Source of the DNA: CAVOOW01 sp963697675
GTDB taxonomy: Bacteria > Actinomycetota > Actinomycetes > JACCUZ01
Reading direction: 5' to 3'
DNA length: 64,000 bases
Assembly (NCBI GenBank): GCA_963697675.1
Contig: CAVOOW010000006.1
Span: forward strand, 1,178,001 to 1,242,000
The notes under the pieces were generated by a model. That model was not told where the DNA came from. It saw nothing but the letters and a program-made list of their open reading frames with translations, and did no database searches. The position numbers and the translations under genes are program-made. Position 1 is the first letter of the stretch; each line of letters starts with the position of its first letter. Below, in pieces: positions 8,856-16,974 of the stretch.

Positions 8856-10250
8856 TCATACGGGCTTCCGGAAGACGGCCACCTGGGTCGGGCTCCCGAC
8901 CGCTGGGTCGTCAGCGCCCACGGGCAGAAAGCGGACGGTGTAGTCGTACGCAGCGGCCACGGCCCCGGCCCAGTCGCGGAACTGGCTGCGCGTCCACTCG
9001 AACCTGTGGTCAGCGTGCCGCAGCGTGCCAGGTGCGAGGAACGCGTAACGCACGTTGAACTCCGCGTTCGGCGTCGTGACGATGACAGACGTCGGGCGCG
9101 CGTGCCCGAAGACGTTCCGCTCCAGCGCGGGTAGGCGGCCCGGATCGATGTGTTCGATGACCTCCATCAGCACCAAGGCGTCGTGCCCGCGCAGCCGATC
9201 GTCGCGGTAGGTCACCGACGACTGGATCAGCTCCAACCGGGCACGCTGGCTGTCCGGCATGCGGTCCAACCCCAGTCGGCGCACGGCGATCTCCAGTGCC
9301 CGGTGCGAGACGTCGACTCCCACCACCTTGCTGAACGACGGGTCGCTGACGAGCTCTCTCAGCAAGCTGCCCTCTCCGCAGCCGAGATCCACGACGGACG
9401 ACGCACCCTCCGCAACGAGCGCGTCGAGCACTGCCCGCTTCCGCAGCTGGACGAGCGGGGTGGGAGCCTTGTCAGGTTCGTCGGGGACCGCGTTGTCGAG
9501 CTGCTCCGGCGCCGCGTCGTCCACTTCGGCCAGCCGACCGACGGCGCTGAGCACCAGCTCACGTCGGTGCTTGAGATAGCGCCGGGTGATCAGGTCACGC
9601 TCCGGGTGACCGGCGAGCCACCCGCCGCCGGCGCGCAGCAGCTTGTCGACCTCGTCGGTGCTCACCCAGTAGTGCTTGTTGTCGTCGAGGACCGGCAGCA
9701 GGACGTACAGGTGCGTGAGGGCGTCGGCCAGGCGGACGCGCCCGCTCAGCCGCAGGTCCACGTAGGGCGAGTCACCCCACGCAGGGATGTCCAGGTCCAG
9801 GGCGATCGGGCTCGCGTCCACGCGCCAACCCAGGGGTGCGAACAGTCGATGGACGAGGTCTGGTCCGCCCCTGCTCGGTATCGCGGGGACGTGGATCTCG
9901 AGCGGCAGGGCCTGGTCCACGAGATCTGGCCTCGCCTCGCAGCGACCTGCCATCGCGGTCCGGAAGACCTTTCCCAGGGCCACGGCCGTCATCGACGACG
10001 CGGCGTACGGGCGGTCGTTGACGTACTGCGCCAGCGAGAAGCCCTCGCTGCCCCTGTTGCCCTTTCCCCGCACCAGCGCAATCGGGTCGACCTCGAGAAT
10101 CAGCGCAACGGTGCTGCGTTCAGCGGTCGCCTCGGGCCAGACCACGTGCGCCGTACCCACCGAAACGTCGAACGACTGCGCCTTGTCAGGATGCTTGTGC
10201 AGCAGGAATCCGAGGTCGGTGGCGGGGCTCAGCGTGGTGGAGATGGACAT
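8856..10250 (-). CDS. hen1: 3' terminal RNA ribose 2'-O-methyltransferase Hen1
   Basis: A 464-residue bacterial Hen1. The N-terminal half, beginning SISTTLSPATDLGFLLHKHP, is the domain that contacts and activates the Pnkp ligase module. The C-terminal half is a SAM methyltransferase with DLGCGEG (about residue 288), the metal-binding EVIEH (about 363-367) and a late His in RHADHRFEW. It methylates the 2'-OH at the 3' end of a broken RNA before ligation. ATG 10248-10250 is preferred; an in-frame GTG two codons upstream (10256) is also possible, and neither has a strong ribosome-binding site. Pnkp follows after 70 bp on the same strand, forming the known two-gene repair cassette. Confidence 0.93.
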   Translation of the reverse strand: MSISTTLSPATDLGFLLHKHPDKAQSFDVSVGTAHVVWPEATAERSTVALILEVDPIALVRGKGNRGSEGFSLAQYVNDRPYAASSMTAVALGKVFRTAMAGRCEARPDLVDQALPLEIHVPAIPSRGGPDLVHRLFAPLGWRVDASPIALDLDIPAWGDSPYVDLRLSGRVRLADALTHLYVLLPVLDDNKHYWVSTDEVDKLLRAGGGWLAGHPERDLITRRYLKHRRELVLSAVGRLAEVDDAAPEQLDNAVPDEPDKAPTPLVQLRKRAVLDALVAEGASSVVDLGCGEGSLLRELVSDPSFSKVVGVDVSHRALEIAVRRLGLDRMPDSQRARLELIQSSVTYRDDRLRGHDALVLMEVIEHIDPGRLPALERNVFGHARPTSVIVTTPNAEFNVRYAFLAPGTLRHADHRFEWTRSQFRDWAGAVAAAYDYTVRFLPVGADDPAVGSPTQVAVFRKPV

Positions 10251-10307
10251 GATCACTGGGCCAGTCTGCTCCCCAGCCGAACAGCTCCTGGTCGATGGCG
10301 GGCGAGT

Positions 10308-10601
10308 TCAGCCGAGCGAGTCAGCCAGTTGTGCGAGTGCATCAGCCGCGTCTCGACGGATCGGGTCGCCATGACCGACCAGGATCGTGCGAGGTTGCAG
10401 GCGGGCGAGCTCGCGTACGGTCGCTCTCGCAGCGGCGGGGTCTTCAGTGAACGACGGGTTGGATGCCGGACCGGTGCCGTCGCCGGTCTCACCGGATCCG
10501 CTGCAACCGGCCAGCCCCAGCACCGCTACCCCGAGGGCGCCACGACCGGCCTGCACCAAGAACCGGCGGCGCCCCACCAACCGTCTATGGCCCGCGCTCA
10601 T
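10308..10601 (-). pseudogene. Tat lipoprotein, internally deleted MBL-fold hydrolase
   Basis: Only 97 residues. The N-terminus is a complete twin-arginine lipoprotein signal (RRRFLVQAGRGALGVAVLGL then AGCSG, lipobox Cys about 33). After a short linker comes PSFTEDPAAARATVRELARL and TILVGHGDPIRRDAADALAQ, the last helix and strand of metallo-beta-lactamase-fold hydrolases. The whole metal-binding core (HxHxDH and later His/Asp ligands) is absent. The simplest reading is an in-frame internal deletion that fused the export signal to the tail. It could still be an exported peptide, but not a metal-dependent hydrolase. Confidence 0.6.
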
Positions 10602-10655
10602 GAGGAGACCGTCGTCGTGGCGGCAGCCGTAGTCACGACATCTGAGACGAATGGG

Positions 10656-10693
10656 GGCGGGTTAGTCGGCGGCTGGCTCGCCGTTAACCCGCC
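10656..10693. promoter_or_regulatory. 38-bp two-tier hairpin in a divergent intergenic region
   Basis: GGCGGGTTA at 10656-10664 is the exact reverse complement of TAACCCGCC at 10685-10693, and inside it CGGCG (10667-10671) pairs with CGCCG (10679-10683) around a 7-base loop. It lies between the divergent starts of the lipoprotein remnant and the secreted-protein gene, so it is upstream of both rather than downstream of either. It may be an operator or a leader structure. No T-run follows on either side. Confidence 0.5.
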
Positions 10694-10867
10694 TGCTCCT
10701 ACGTTGCCGCTATTCGCGAAAGTCGCCCGTCGGGCCGCCGCCGCGGGTCCTGCGGTCATCCATCTTTCGACTCACATCCCGAGGAGCACCTCAGGCGCAT
10801 TTCCCAGTCTTGCCACCGGGCGAGCATCACCAGAGCCGGCGTCGCGGCCGTCGCCGTCGCCGGCGTC

Positions 10868-11764
10868 TTGCTCTCGTTGTTCAGCCCGGCCAGTCCCGCT
10901 GCCGCCGCGTCATCGAAGGGCTGCGTCGGAGGCGGCTTCTCGCTCGTCCGCCCGGACACTGGAGCAGTGCTCGCCCGCCCGGGCTTCAAGGGCACGATCG
11001 CCGCATCCAGCCTGGGCGCCAATGTCCTGGTGAAGGGCAAGTACGTCGAGTTCACCGTCACCACCGCCAGTCTCGGCGTGACCAACTGGACGCTGACCGG
11101 CGCGCCGAATGTCCTGGATCTCACCGGGGGCAAGCGCATCGTCGTGGTCGCGAGCAAGACGCCGAACCACCGCGGGCTGAGCCTGACCAGTTCCCTCACC
11201 GCCGAGCTCAAGGACACCGACCTGGTCATCTCCCGGACCGGTCCCGGACTGTCGATGAAGATCCAGGCCAAGGACTGCGCCAGCGGCGGCATCTTCCAGA
11301 TGGAGCCCGAGCGCTCCGACAAGACGGCCACCGTGTTCACCCACACTCTCGGCGTGGACGCGTTCTACTTCGACAACCCCGCCTTCCGCGCCCGCATCGG
11401 CACCACCGTGCCGTTCGTGACCGACAGCGGGGAAACCATCCAGCTGCCGGTCACCGCGCGGATCAACTTCGGCAGTGACCGGTCCGCCAAGTTCGTCGGG
11501 CGCGACAGCGCCCAGGTCGCCACTCGCATCGGGCAGTGCACAAACGCGTTCGGCACCCACTGCGGCGGCGTCTCCCAATGGAGTGTCGCCAGCGGCGGCC
11601 GGATGGGCCAGGTCATGGGCGAGGACGCCGTCGAGGTCTCTCCCAGCGCGACCGACTGCGTCCAGAACTGCCAGGCGCAGAACCGTATCCGCGGACGGGC
11701 CGTGGTGCTTGGCTTCCCCTCCCCGGTTCCGGCCACGAGCCGGCTCACTCCGCGCCTGCCGTAA
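10868..11764 (+). CDS. secreted protein of unknown function
   Basis: The mature protein (from about SSKGCVGGGFSLVRPDTGAV) has about 275 residues, six cysteines including a CTNAFGTHC pair and DCVQNCQAQN, and no membrane segment after the signal. The coordinates begin at the first in-frame TTG, but the signal peptide plainly starts further upstream: codons from about 10793 read RRISQSCHRASITRAGVAAV followed by a hydrophobic core and an ASPAAAA cleavage region. No ATG, GTG or TTG occurs at its head, although GAGGAG (10781-10786) precedes it. ATT at 10799 or a mutated start codon is possible. It ends with a strong terminator. I recognise no family. Confidence 0.7.
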   Translation: MLSLFSPASPAAAASSKGCVGGGFSLVRPDTGAVLARPGFKGTIAASSLGANVLVKGKYVEFTVTTASLGVTNWTLTGAPNVLDLTGGKRIVVVASKTPNHRGLSLTSSLTAELKDTDLVISRTGPGLSMKIQAKDCASGGIFQMEPERSDKTATVFTHTLGVDAFYFDNPAFRARIGTTVPFVTDSGETIQLPVTARINFGSDRSAKFVGRDSAQVATRIGQCTNAFGTHCGGVSQWSVASGGRMGQVMGEDAVEVSPSATDCVQNCQAQNRIRGRAVVLGFPSPVPATSRLTPRLP

Positions 11765-11779
11765 TTCCCCCGGGCATTG

Positions 11780-11813
11780 CAGCGCCCCGGGGCTAATCGG
11801 TCCCGGGGCGCTG
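11780..11813 (+). terminator. strong hairpin after the secreted-protein gene
   Basis: CAGCGCCCCGGG (11780-11791) and CCCGGGGCGCTG (11802-11813) form a perfect 12-bp stem around a 10-base loop, 15 bp after the TAA stop. The following TTCTGTC is only weakly T-rich, as is usual for GC-rich actinobacterial terminators. Confidence 0.8.
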
Positions 11814-12273
11814 TTCTGTCGGGCCGCGCCGCTGCGGTGGGGCCGAACGGCACTGAGGGGATTGGCCCAACAATTGCGCGCGGCGGAGTGCGGACCACCC
11901 CCCGCCCCCCATTTCCCCCCTGGGCTCGAATGGTCCGACATTCCGCCGCGCTGGATAAGACATTGCCGCGCCTTGCGGCGCGTCGCCATGGTCATTTGGG
12001 GCCAACCTCGACTAGCCGGTTTTCGGGATGTTTCCCAGCCTCGTCCCCGGATTCGGCGCGCGTGTGCCATCTCTGGCCGCGCGTTCGCAGTCCGTCGCGC
12101 CCGCTCAACGTGTCGCGATGCCTACCCCCATCGCCGCCTCGCCGCGACGTAATTGGGAGAAGCTGCGAACGTAATTGGGAGAACCGGTTGCCCGGGAAGA
12201 AACGCGGACTGATCATTCTCTGGCAGGGCGATCTCAGAAGACCTCAGAAGACCTCCCCATCCCTGGAGGGCCG
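11814..12273. other. 460-bp gap with short direct repeats
   Basis: I see no convincing gene here. CGTAATTGGGAGAA occurs twice, at 12148-12161 and 12170-12183 (period 22 bp). CTCAGAAGAC is repeated back to back shortly before the next start. Repeats on two-turn spacing upstream of a gene suggest activator or repressor sites for the charged-repeat protein downstream. Confidence 0.4.
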
Positions 12274-12906
12274 ATGGCCACGTTCGCGCCGGACGACCGG
12301 CCGTCGCCCGACCCCGCATCGTCGGGGGATGCCGACGGCTCCCGTACCGAGCGAGATCTCGCCGCCGCAGCCCGAGACGAAGCGGCGGACGCCCGAGACC
12401 TGGCTGCGGACCAGCGCGACCGCGTCGCCGACGAACGTGACGCCGATGCGGAGCTGCGGGAGGCGGTCGTCACCGTGCAGGAGATCGACGTGGACGCCGT
12501 GATCGACAGCGCGCTTGCCCGCGATGTGCTCGCGGAGCGGCGGGACCGCCGAGCGGAAGCGCGAGACGATGCCGCCGAGCGTCGGCCGTTCGGGACACTG
12601 AGCGACTCGGTCGGCGCCGTCTCTGACCGCGGGCGTGCCGGCACGGACAGGGTCCAGTCCGGGGAAGATCGCGACCAGAGCGCCGGGGACCTTTCCGATC
12701 TTCGGGGGGCGCGCCAACTCGCGCGTGCCACCCACCTGGCGGCTGTCGCCGAGCGTCAGAACGCCGCCCGGGAACGCGTTCGGACCGCAGTGGATCGGGA
12801 ATCCGCAGACCGCGAGCGAAGTGCTGCCGACGCGGCCCGCGCAGCGGCGAAAACTCAACGCTCAGCTATGCCCCCGATCGCACCGGAGCAGATGCCTGAC
12901 GAGTAA
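12274..12906 (+). CDS. highly charged Ala/Arg/Asp repeat protein
   Basis: A 210-residue protein starting MATFAPDDRPSPDPASSGDA, built mainly of degenerate seven-residue units such as RDEAADA, RDLAADQ, RDRVADE. These predict long charged alpha helices or coiled coil, without signal peptide or membrane segment. Similar RDRAA-type repeats are found at the N-termini of some actinobacterial GGDEF or signalling proteins, and a GGDEF fragment lies just downstream on the opposite strand, but the two cannot be one gene. ATG 12274 has GGAGGG nine bases upstream; an upstream in-frame start at 12175 lacks support. Function unknown. Confidence 0.6.
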   Translation: MATFAPDDRPSPDPASSGDADGSRTERDLAAAARDEAADARDLAADQRDRVADERDADAELREAVVTVQEIDVDAVIDSALARDVLAERRDRRAEARDDAAERRPFGTLSDSVGAVSDRGRAGTDRVQSGEDRDQSAGDLSDLRGARQLARATHLAAVAERQNAARERVRTAVDRESADRERSAADAARAAAKTQRSAMPPIAPEQMPDE

Positions 12907-12959
12907 ATGGGGTTCGCCGCTCTCCCTCAGTTATCCCCTTGCGATCGCGTCACGGATTG

Positions 12960-13100
12960 GAACCCTTGTCGCGGTTGCGTCCCCCGTGTTTCGCGGCGTA
13001 CAGCGGTGTCGGCGGCCTTGATCACGTCGACAGCGGAGCCGTGCATCGGGTACAGGGCGACGCCGGCAGACAACGTAACTGCCGGCAACAAGACACCTCG
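12960..13100 (-). pseudogene. GGDEF-domain C-terminal fragment
   Basis: A minus-strand stretch encodes VTLSAGVALYPMHGSAVDVI followed by KAADTAVRRETRG. This is the characteristic last strand and helix of diguanylate-cyclase GGDEF domains (SAGVA.YP.HG...LL..AD.AL). No GGEEF motif, start codon or upstream domain is present, so only about 45 residues remain. It is a relic of a lost gene. The rest of 12907-13309 shows nothing I can assign. Confidence 0.6.
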
Positions 13101-13309
13101 GTACTCCGCGGAGCACCGGGCGACGTTCGTCCTCATCGTCTCGGCTCCTCGCCGGAGCCCGCAGCGTCCTCACGCGGTCACTCCACCGCGAGCATGACCT
13201 CAGTGGAATTCACCATGACTGTCACCGGACTGCCTACCTCGACGACGGAGCGGGAGTGAGTTCCGTCCAACTCGGCGCGGTCGGGGGGACAGCAGCTCGC
13301 CTCGACACT

Positions 13310-14692
13310 TCAGCTCGTGTGTGCACCGACGAGCGTGGCGACAAGGCCGAGTGACGCGCACACCCCGAGGGTACGAAGCACTGACCAGCGGAGCCGAAAC
13401 AGCAGGACGCCCGCAACGACCGTGATGGCAAGTGAGACGGGTCGCAGCGACGTGAGGTCCGGCAGTTCGAGAGTCACGGGACCCCAGCTCTTCTGAGTCG
13501 TGTCGGTGAACAGGGTGTGCATCGCGAAGTACAGGGCGAGGTTGGCGATGACGCCGACGACGGCAGCGGTGATGCCGGCCAGCGCCGACGACAGTGCGTG
13601 GTTGTCGCGCAACCGTTCCACGTGGGGGGCGCCGAGGAAGACGAACATGAAGCAAGGCACGAAAGTGACCCATGTGGTGAGCAGCGCCGCGAGGACGGCG
13701 GCGACCCACGGGTTCAGTGTGCCGGGGTCGCGGTATGCGCCGACGAACGCGACGAACTGCACGACCATGATCAGCGGTCCGGGCGTGGTCTCGGCGAGAG
13801 CGAGACCCTTGACCATCTCGCCGGGGGCGAGCCAGCCGTACACCTCGACAGCCTTCTGCGCGACGTAGGCGAGGACCGCGTAGGCGCCGCCGAAGGTGAC
13901 CAGCGCGGCGCCGGAGAAGAACAGCCCCTGCTGGGTGAACACGCTGTCTGTCCCGGTGAGCGCCGCCACGACAGCGAGGGGGACGCCCCAAGCGAGCAGA
14001 CCCACGGTGAGGACTTTCGCGGAGTGGGTGCGGCTCGGCCGTTCGGTGTGCAGCGCATCGTCGGGGATCAGCGGGGACGGCCCGCCGTCGGCGTTTCCGT
14101 GCGCGCGGCTCGCGTTCCTGGTTGATGGTGCCCATCGGCCGAGAGCCCACCCGACCGCTGCCGCGCCAGCGATGACGACCGGAAAAGGCAGTCCGAACAC
14201 TGACAGGGCGAGGAACGCGGTGACGGCCAGCGCGATCCACGCGGGGTGCCCGAGGGCGCGTCCGGCGACACGGACAACGGCTTGGGCGACGATGGCCAGC
14301 ACTGCCGGAGCGAGACCGGCGAAGAGCGCGGTGACCAACGTGGAGTCTCCCGCGCCGACATACACCGCCGACAAGACCAAGAGCGCGAGCATGCCAGGCA
14401 GCACGAACAGGGTCCCGGCTACCAGCCCGCCGCGAACCCCGTTCAGCAGCCACCCGATGTAGATGGCCAGCTGCTGCGCCTCCGGTCCGGGCAACAATGT
14501 GCAATAGCCAAGCGCATGCAGGAAACGGCCCTGCCCGATCCAGCGTTTCTCATCCACCAGAGTGCGCTGCATGATCGCTATCTGCCCGGCAGGACCGCCG
14601 AAGGTCTGCAGCGAAATAGCGAACCAGGTGCGGACAGCGTCGCGGAACGGGATCACGTCCTGGGTGCCGCTGGCGGACGGCTCAATCGTCAT
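13310..14692 (-). CDS. chrA: chromate efflux transporter ChrA
   Basis: A 460-residue CHR-family protein with two homologous halves and about 10-12 membrane segments. The first half carries WFAISLQTFGGPAGQIAIMQ and LLPGPEAQQLAIYIGW; the second carries LVTFGGAYAVLAYV and LAETTPGPLIMVVQF. These are the conserved GGP/PGP motifs of chromate transporters, which export chromate by proton-driven exchange. ATG 14690-14692 overlaps the stop of the ChrB C-domain gene (ATGA), so translation is coupled in the order chrB-N, chrB-C, chrA. Length and motifs are intact. Confidence 0.93.
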   Translation of the reverse strand: MTIEPSASGTQDVIPFRDAVRTWFAISLQTFGGPAGQIAIMQRTLVDEKRWIGQGRFLHALGYCTLLPGPEAQQLAIYIGWLLNGVRGGLVAGTLFVLPGMLALLVLSAVYVGAGDSTLVTALFAGLAPAVLAIVAQAVVRVAGRALGHPAWIALAVTAFLALSVFGLPFPVVIAGAAAVGWALGRWAPSTRNASRAHGNADGGPSPLIPDDALHTERPSRTHSAKVLTVGLLAWGVPLAVVAALTGTDSVFTQQGLFFSGAALVTFGGAYAVLAYVAQKAVEVYGWLAPGEMVKGLALAETTPGPLIMVVQFVAFVGAYRDPGTLNPWVAAVLAALLTTWVTFVPCFMFVFLGAPHVERLRDNHALSSALAGITAAVVGVIANLALYFAMHTLFTDTTQKSWGPVTLELPDLTSLRPVSLAITVVAGVLLFRLRWSVLRTLGVCASLGLVATLVGAHTS

Positions 14693-15120
14693 GCAGGCTC
14701 GCGGCCGAGCATCAACTGGCGCCTGAAGAACTCGTAGACGCCATCGAACAGTGGTCCGGTGAGCTCAAGGATCCGATCATCGCCTGCGACCATGGACAGC
14801 GCCCGAAGGGCGAGGTCGAAACCAGGTGCCTCGGGGGCGTCGTACCGGCTGTCATCGATGTCGGCTTCGTGGACCATGGCCGCCATCCGCCAGAGCACAG
14901 GGTCGGTGAGGTCGTATCGATGCAGCAGCGTCTCGAAGGTGCAGTCGGGACCGTGGTGTGACAAGTCGACGCCCGGCATGTCGAACGGTGTCGCGCCGGC
15001 CGGGACGTCGGCGGGGTCGGCGACGAACGCAAATTGGGCATCATGGTCGACCTCGCGGCGAATGAGCCACGCGCACGCTGCCCGGTCGATGTGCACCCCC
15101 TGGCGGGTCACCCACCTCAC
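14689..15120 (-). CDS. chrB: chromate resistance protein ChrB, C-terminal domain as separate gene
   Basis: A 143-residue protein starting at GTG 15118-15120 with RWVTRQGVHIDRAACAWLIR, followed by DMPGVDLSHHGPDCTFETLL and AAMVHEADIDDSRYDAPEAP. These are the conserved His, Asp and Cys clusters of the ChrB C-terminal domain (PF09828). GTG overlaps the TGA of the N-domain gene (GTGA), and its own stop overlaps chrA. In many proteobacteria ChrB is a single protein; here the halves are separate, intact, coupled frames, an arrangement also known in actinobacteria. Its exact activity in chromate resistance is unsettled. Confidence 0.88.
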   Translation of the reverse strand: MRWVTRQGVHIDRAACAWLIRREVDHDAQFAFVADPADVPAGATPFDMPGVDLSHHGPDCTFETLLHRYDLTDPVLWRMAAMVHEADIDDSRYDAPEAPGFDLALRALSMVAGDDRILELTGPLFDGVYEFFRRQLMLGREPA

Positions 15121-15629
15121 GTCGCCACCACGTCCGGGTCGGCGCGGTGGGACACCCCGGTCGTCGAGGTGCCGAGCAACTCGACGGAGGCGACTGCGGC
15201 GTCGCGCTCGGCAGGGGGAAAGAAGTCGCGGCGTCGAATGCGGCCCAGCTCGGCGCGCAGCCGGCGTACCGCTCGCACCCGCTCGGCGGCGCCCGAGCTC
15301 ACGGCGGCCTCCGCCTCGGCGCGGACGGCCTGATACTCGGCTGCTCGGGCGGCTGCCATCGCAGTTGCGAGTTCCCGTTCCTGGGCAAGGGTCGCCGGCC
15401 GGGCGAGCCACACGCCGGCGGTGCCGTCGGCTTCACGCACGGCTTCGGCGATCCACTCGAGTTGCTCGCGGGTCCGGGCGTCGGCAGGCAGCGCGACAAG
15501 CCCGTCGCCGAGTTGGGCGACACCGAGGCGGCGCAGCTGACGCCAGACCGAGCTGCGCGGTGTCGAGGGGTCTCGCGGCATCCGGTAGGTGAGCATCACC
15601 CACTCGCCCGGTCCCGTTGTCAGTGCCAT
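15117..15629 (-). CDS. chrB: ChrB N-terminal domain protein (chromate-responsive regulator)
   Basis: A 170-residue protein beginning MALTTGPGEWVMLTYRMPRD, with SSVWRQLRRLGVAQLGDGLV and LEWIAEAVREADGTAGVWLA, the pattern of the ChrB N-terminal domain (PF20229). The second half is a charged helix (RERVRAVRRLRAELGRIRRR type). ChrB is described as the chromate-sensing regulator of chr operons. A TGCAACC/GGTTGCA palindrome directly upstream is a plausible operator. ATG 15627-15629 is chosen; ATG one codon upstream is equivalent. Confidence 0.82.
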   Translation of the reverse strand: MALTTGPGEWVMLTYRMPRDPSTPRSSVWRQLRRLGVAQLGDGLVALPADARTREQLEWIAEAVREADGTAGVWLARPATLAQERELATAMAAARAAEYQAVRAEAEAAVSSGAAERVRAVRRLRAELGRIRRRDFFPPAERDAAVASVELLGTSTTGVSHRADPDVVAT

Positions 15630-15639
15630 CATGGTCCGA

Positions 15640-15655
15640 TGCAACCGTGGTTGCA
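15640..15655. promoter_or_regulatory. palindrome between chrB and the divergent MFS gene
   Basis: TGCAACCGTGGTTGCA consists of 7-bp perfect inverted arms around GT. It lies ten bases upstream of the ChrB N-domain start and upstream of ATG 15675 of the divergent MFS gene. It could therefore control both transcripts, most simply through ChrB. Confidence 0.55.
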
Positions 15656-15674
15656 CTTCCCACGTCAAGCCAGA

Positions 15675-16886
15675 ATGAGCCAGGACGCGCGGCGCATCGT
15701 CGCCGCGCAGGGCCTGCGTGCGGCGGGGTACGGCCTCACCGCGGTGCTCTTGGGTGCCCTGCTCGCCGCGCGGGACTACACGCCGCTGCGCGCCGGCCTG
15801 GTGCTGGGAGCCCTGGTCGCCGGCACCGCGGGCGCCTCGCTGCTCGTCGGCGGGGTCGCGGACCGGATGGGACGCCGCCGCTGCTACGTGGTGCTGTTCC
15901 TGGGTGTCGCGGTCGCCGGCGCGGCCGTCGCGGCCGGCGCCGCGTTCTGGGTGCTGCTCGTCGTCGCGCTGACCGGGTTGCTGTCCACCGACGTCGTCGA
16001 CAACGGCCCGGCGACCACGCTCGAACAGACGATGCTCGCCAACGAAGACACCGCCGCGGCTGGGAAGGCCGGAGCTCGGGTGTACGGGTCGTACAACGCG
16101 GTCGCCTCCCTGTGCGGGGCCGCCGGTGCGCTGACGGCGACTGTCCCGGGCCGGCTCGGGACCTCACCCGCGTCGGCGTGGCCGTTCCTGGTGCTGGTCC
16201 CCATCGGCCTGGCCGGCGCCGTCCTCGCCGCAGGCCTGTCTCCGGCAGTCGAAGCCGACCGCGGCAGGGAACCGTCCGGGGCCGAGGCGGCGACACGGGG
16301 CTGGAACAGGCTGGGACCGTCCCGGACCCACGTTCGCCGGCTGGCGACGTTGTTCGCGGTGGATGCGGCCGGCGGGGGTCTGGTGACCGCGAGCTTCCTT
16401 GCCTACTACCTCACCGAGCGCTACGACGTGCCGGTCGGCCAGCTCGGCGTGCTGTTCTTCGCCACGTCGCTGCTGCAAGCCGCCTCCGTCTGGCTGGCGC
16501 CGCGGCTCGCGGACCGGGTGGGGCTGGTACCCACGATGGTGGGCACGCACCTGCCGAGCAATGTGCTGCTCGCATCCGTCGCGTTCGCCCCGACCTTCCC
16601 GGTCGCGGTCATCCTGCTGCTGGCCCGGACCAGCCTGTCCCAGATGGACGTGCCGACCCGGCAGGCCCTCGTGATGAGCGTCGTCGAGCCGAGCGAGAGG
16701 ACTGCGGCGGCCGCGGTGACGAACGCGGCCCGGTACACGGTCCGACCGTTCGGTCCGTTGGTCGGCGGGCTGCTTCAACAGGTCGCGCTGGGGCTGCCGC
16801 TGGTCGTGGCTGGAGTCGTCAAAGGCGGCTATGACCTGGCGTTGTGGCGCTGGTCTGGCCGGCTGCCGAAGAGCGACACGGACTGA
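15675..16886 (+). CDS. MFS transporter divergent from chrBA
   Basis: A 403-residue major facilitator protein starting MSQDARRIVAAQGLRAAGYG with about 12 hydrophobic segments. The loop 2-3 motif is GGVADRMGRRRCY and the second half contains RTSLSQMDVPTRQALVMSVV, a pattern of the TetA/YcaD-like drug:H+ antiporter group. ATG 15675 is preferred to ATG 15639, since the latter lies at the putative operator. Its position back-to-back with the chromate genes suggests joint control, possibly export of another oxyanion or drug. The substrate is not readable from sequence. Confidence 0.82.
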   Translation: MSQDARRIVAAQGLRAAGYGLTAVLLGALLAARDYTPLRAGLVLGALVAGTAGASLLVGGVADRMGRRRCYVVLFLGVAVAGAAVAAGAAFWVLLVVALTGLLSTDVVDNGPATTLEQTMLANEDTAAAGKAGARVYGSYNAVASLCGAAGALTATVPGRLGTSPASAWPFLVLVPIGLAGAVLAAGLSPAVEADRGREPSGAEAATRGWNRLGPSRTHVRRLATLFAVDAAGGGLVTASFLAYYLTERYDVPVGQLGVLFFATSLLQAASVWLAPRLADRVGLVPTMVGTHLPSNVLLASVAFAPTFPVAVILLLARTSLSQMDVPTRQALVMSVVEPSERTAAAAVTNAARYTVRPFGPLVGGLLQQVALGLPLVVAGVVKGGYDLALWRWSGRLPKSDTD

Positions 16887-16974
16887 GACATCGGTCGCGA
16901 CTGGTCGGCGTTGAGTTAAGCCCGGGCGTGCGCTTGCCGAAAAGTCCTTCAGGACCCTTGAGCAGAGAGCTGAC

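Noticed and set aside
12274..13100. Charged-repeat protein and GGDEF fragment as one split gene
   Set aside because: They are on opposite strands and point towards each other.
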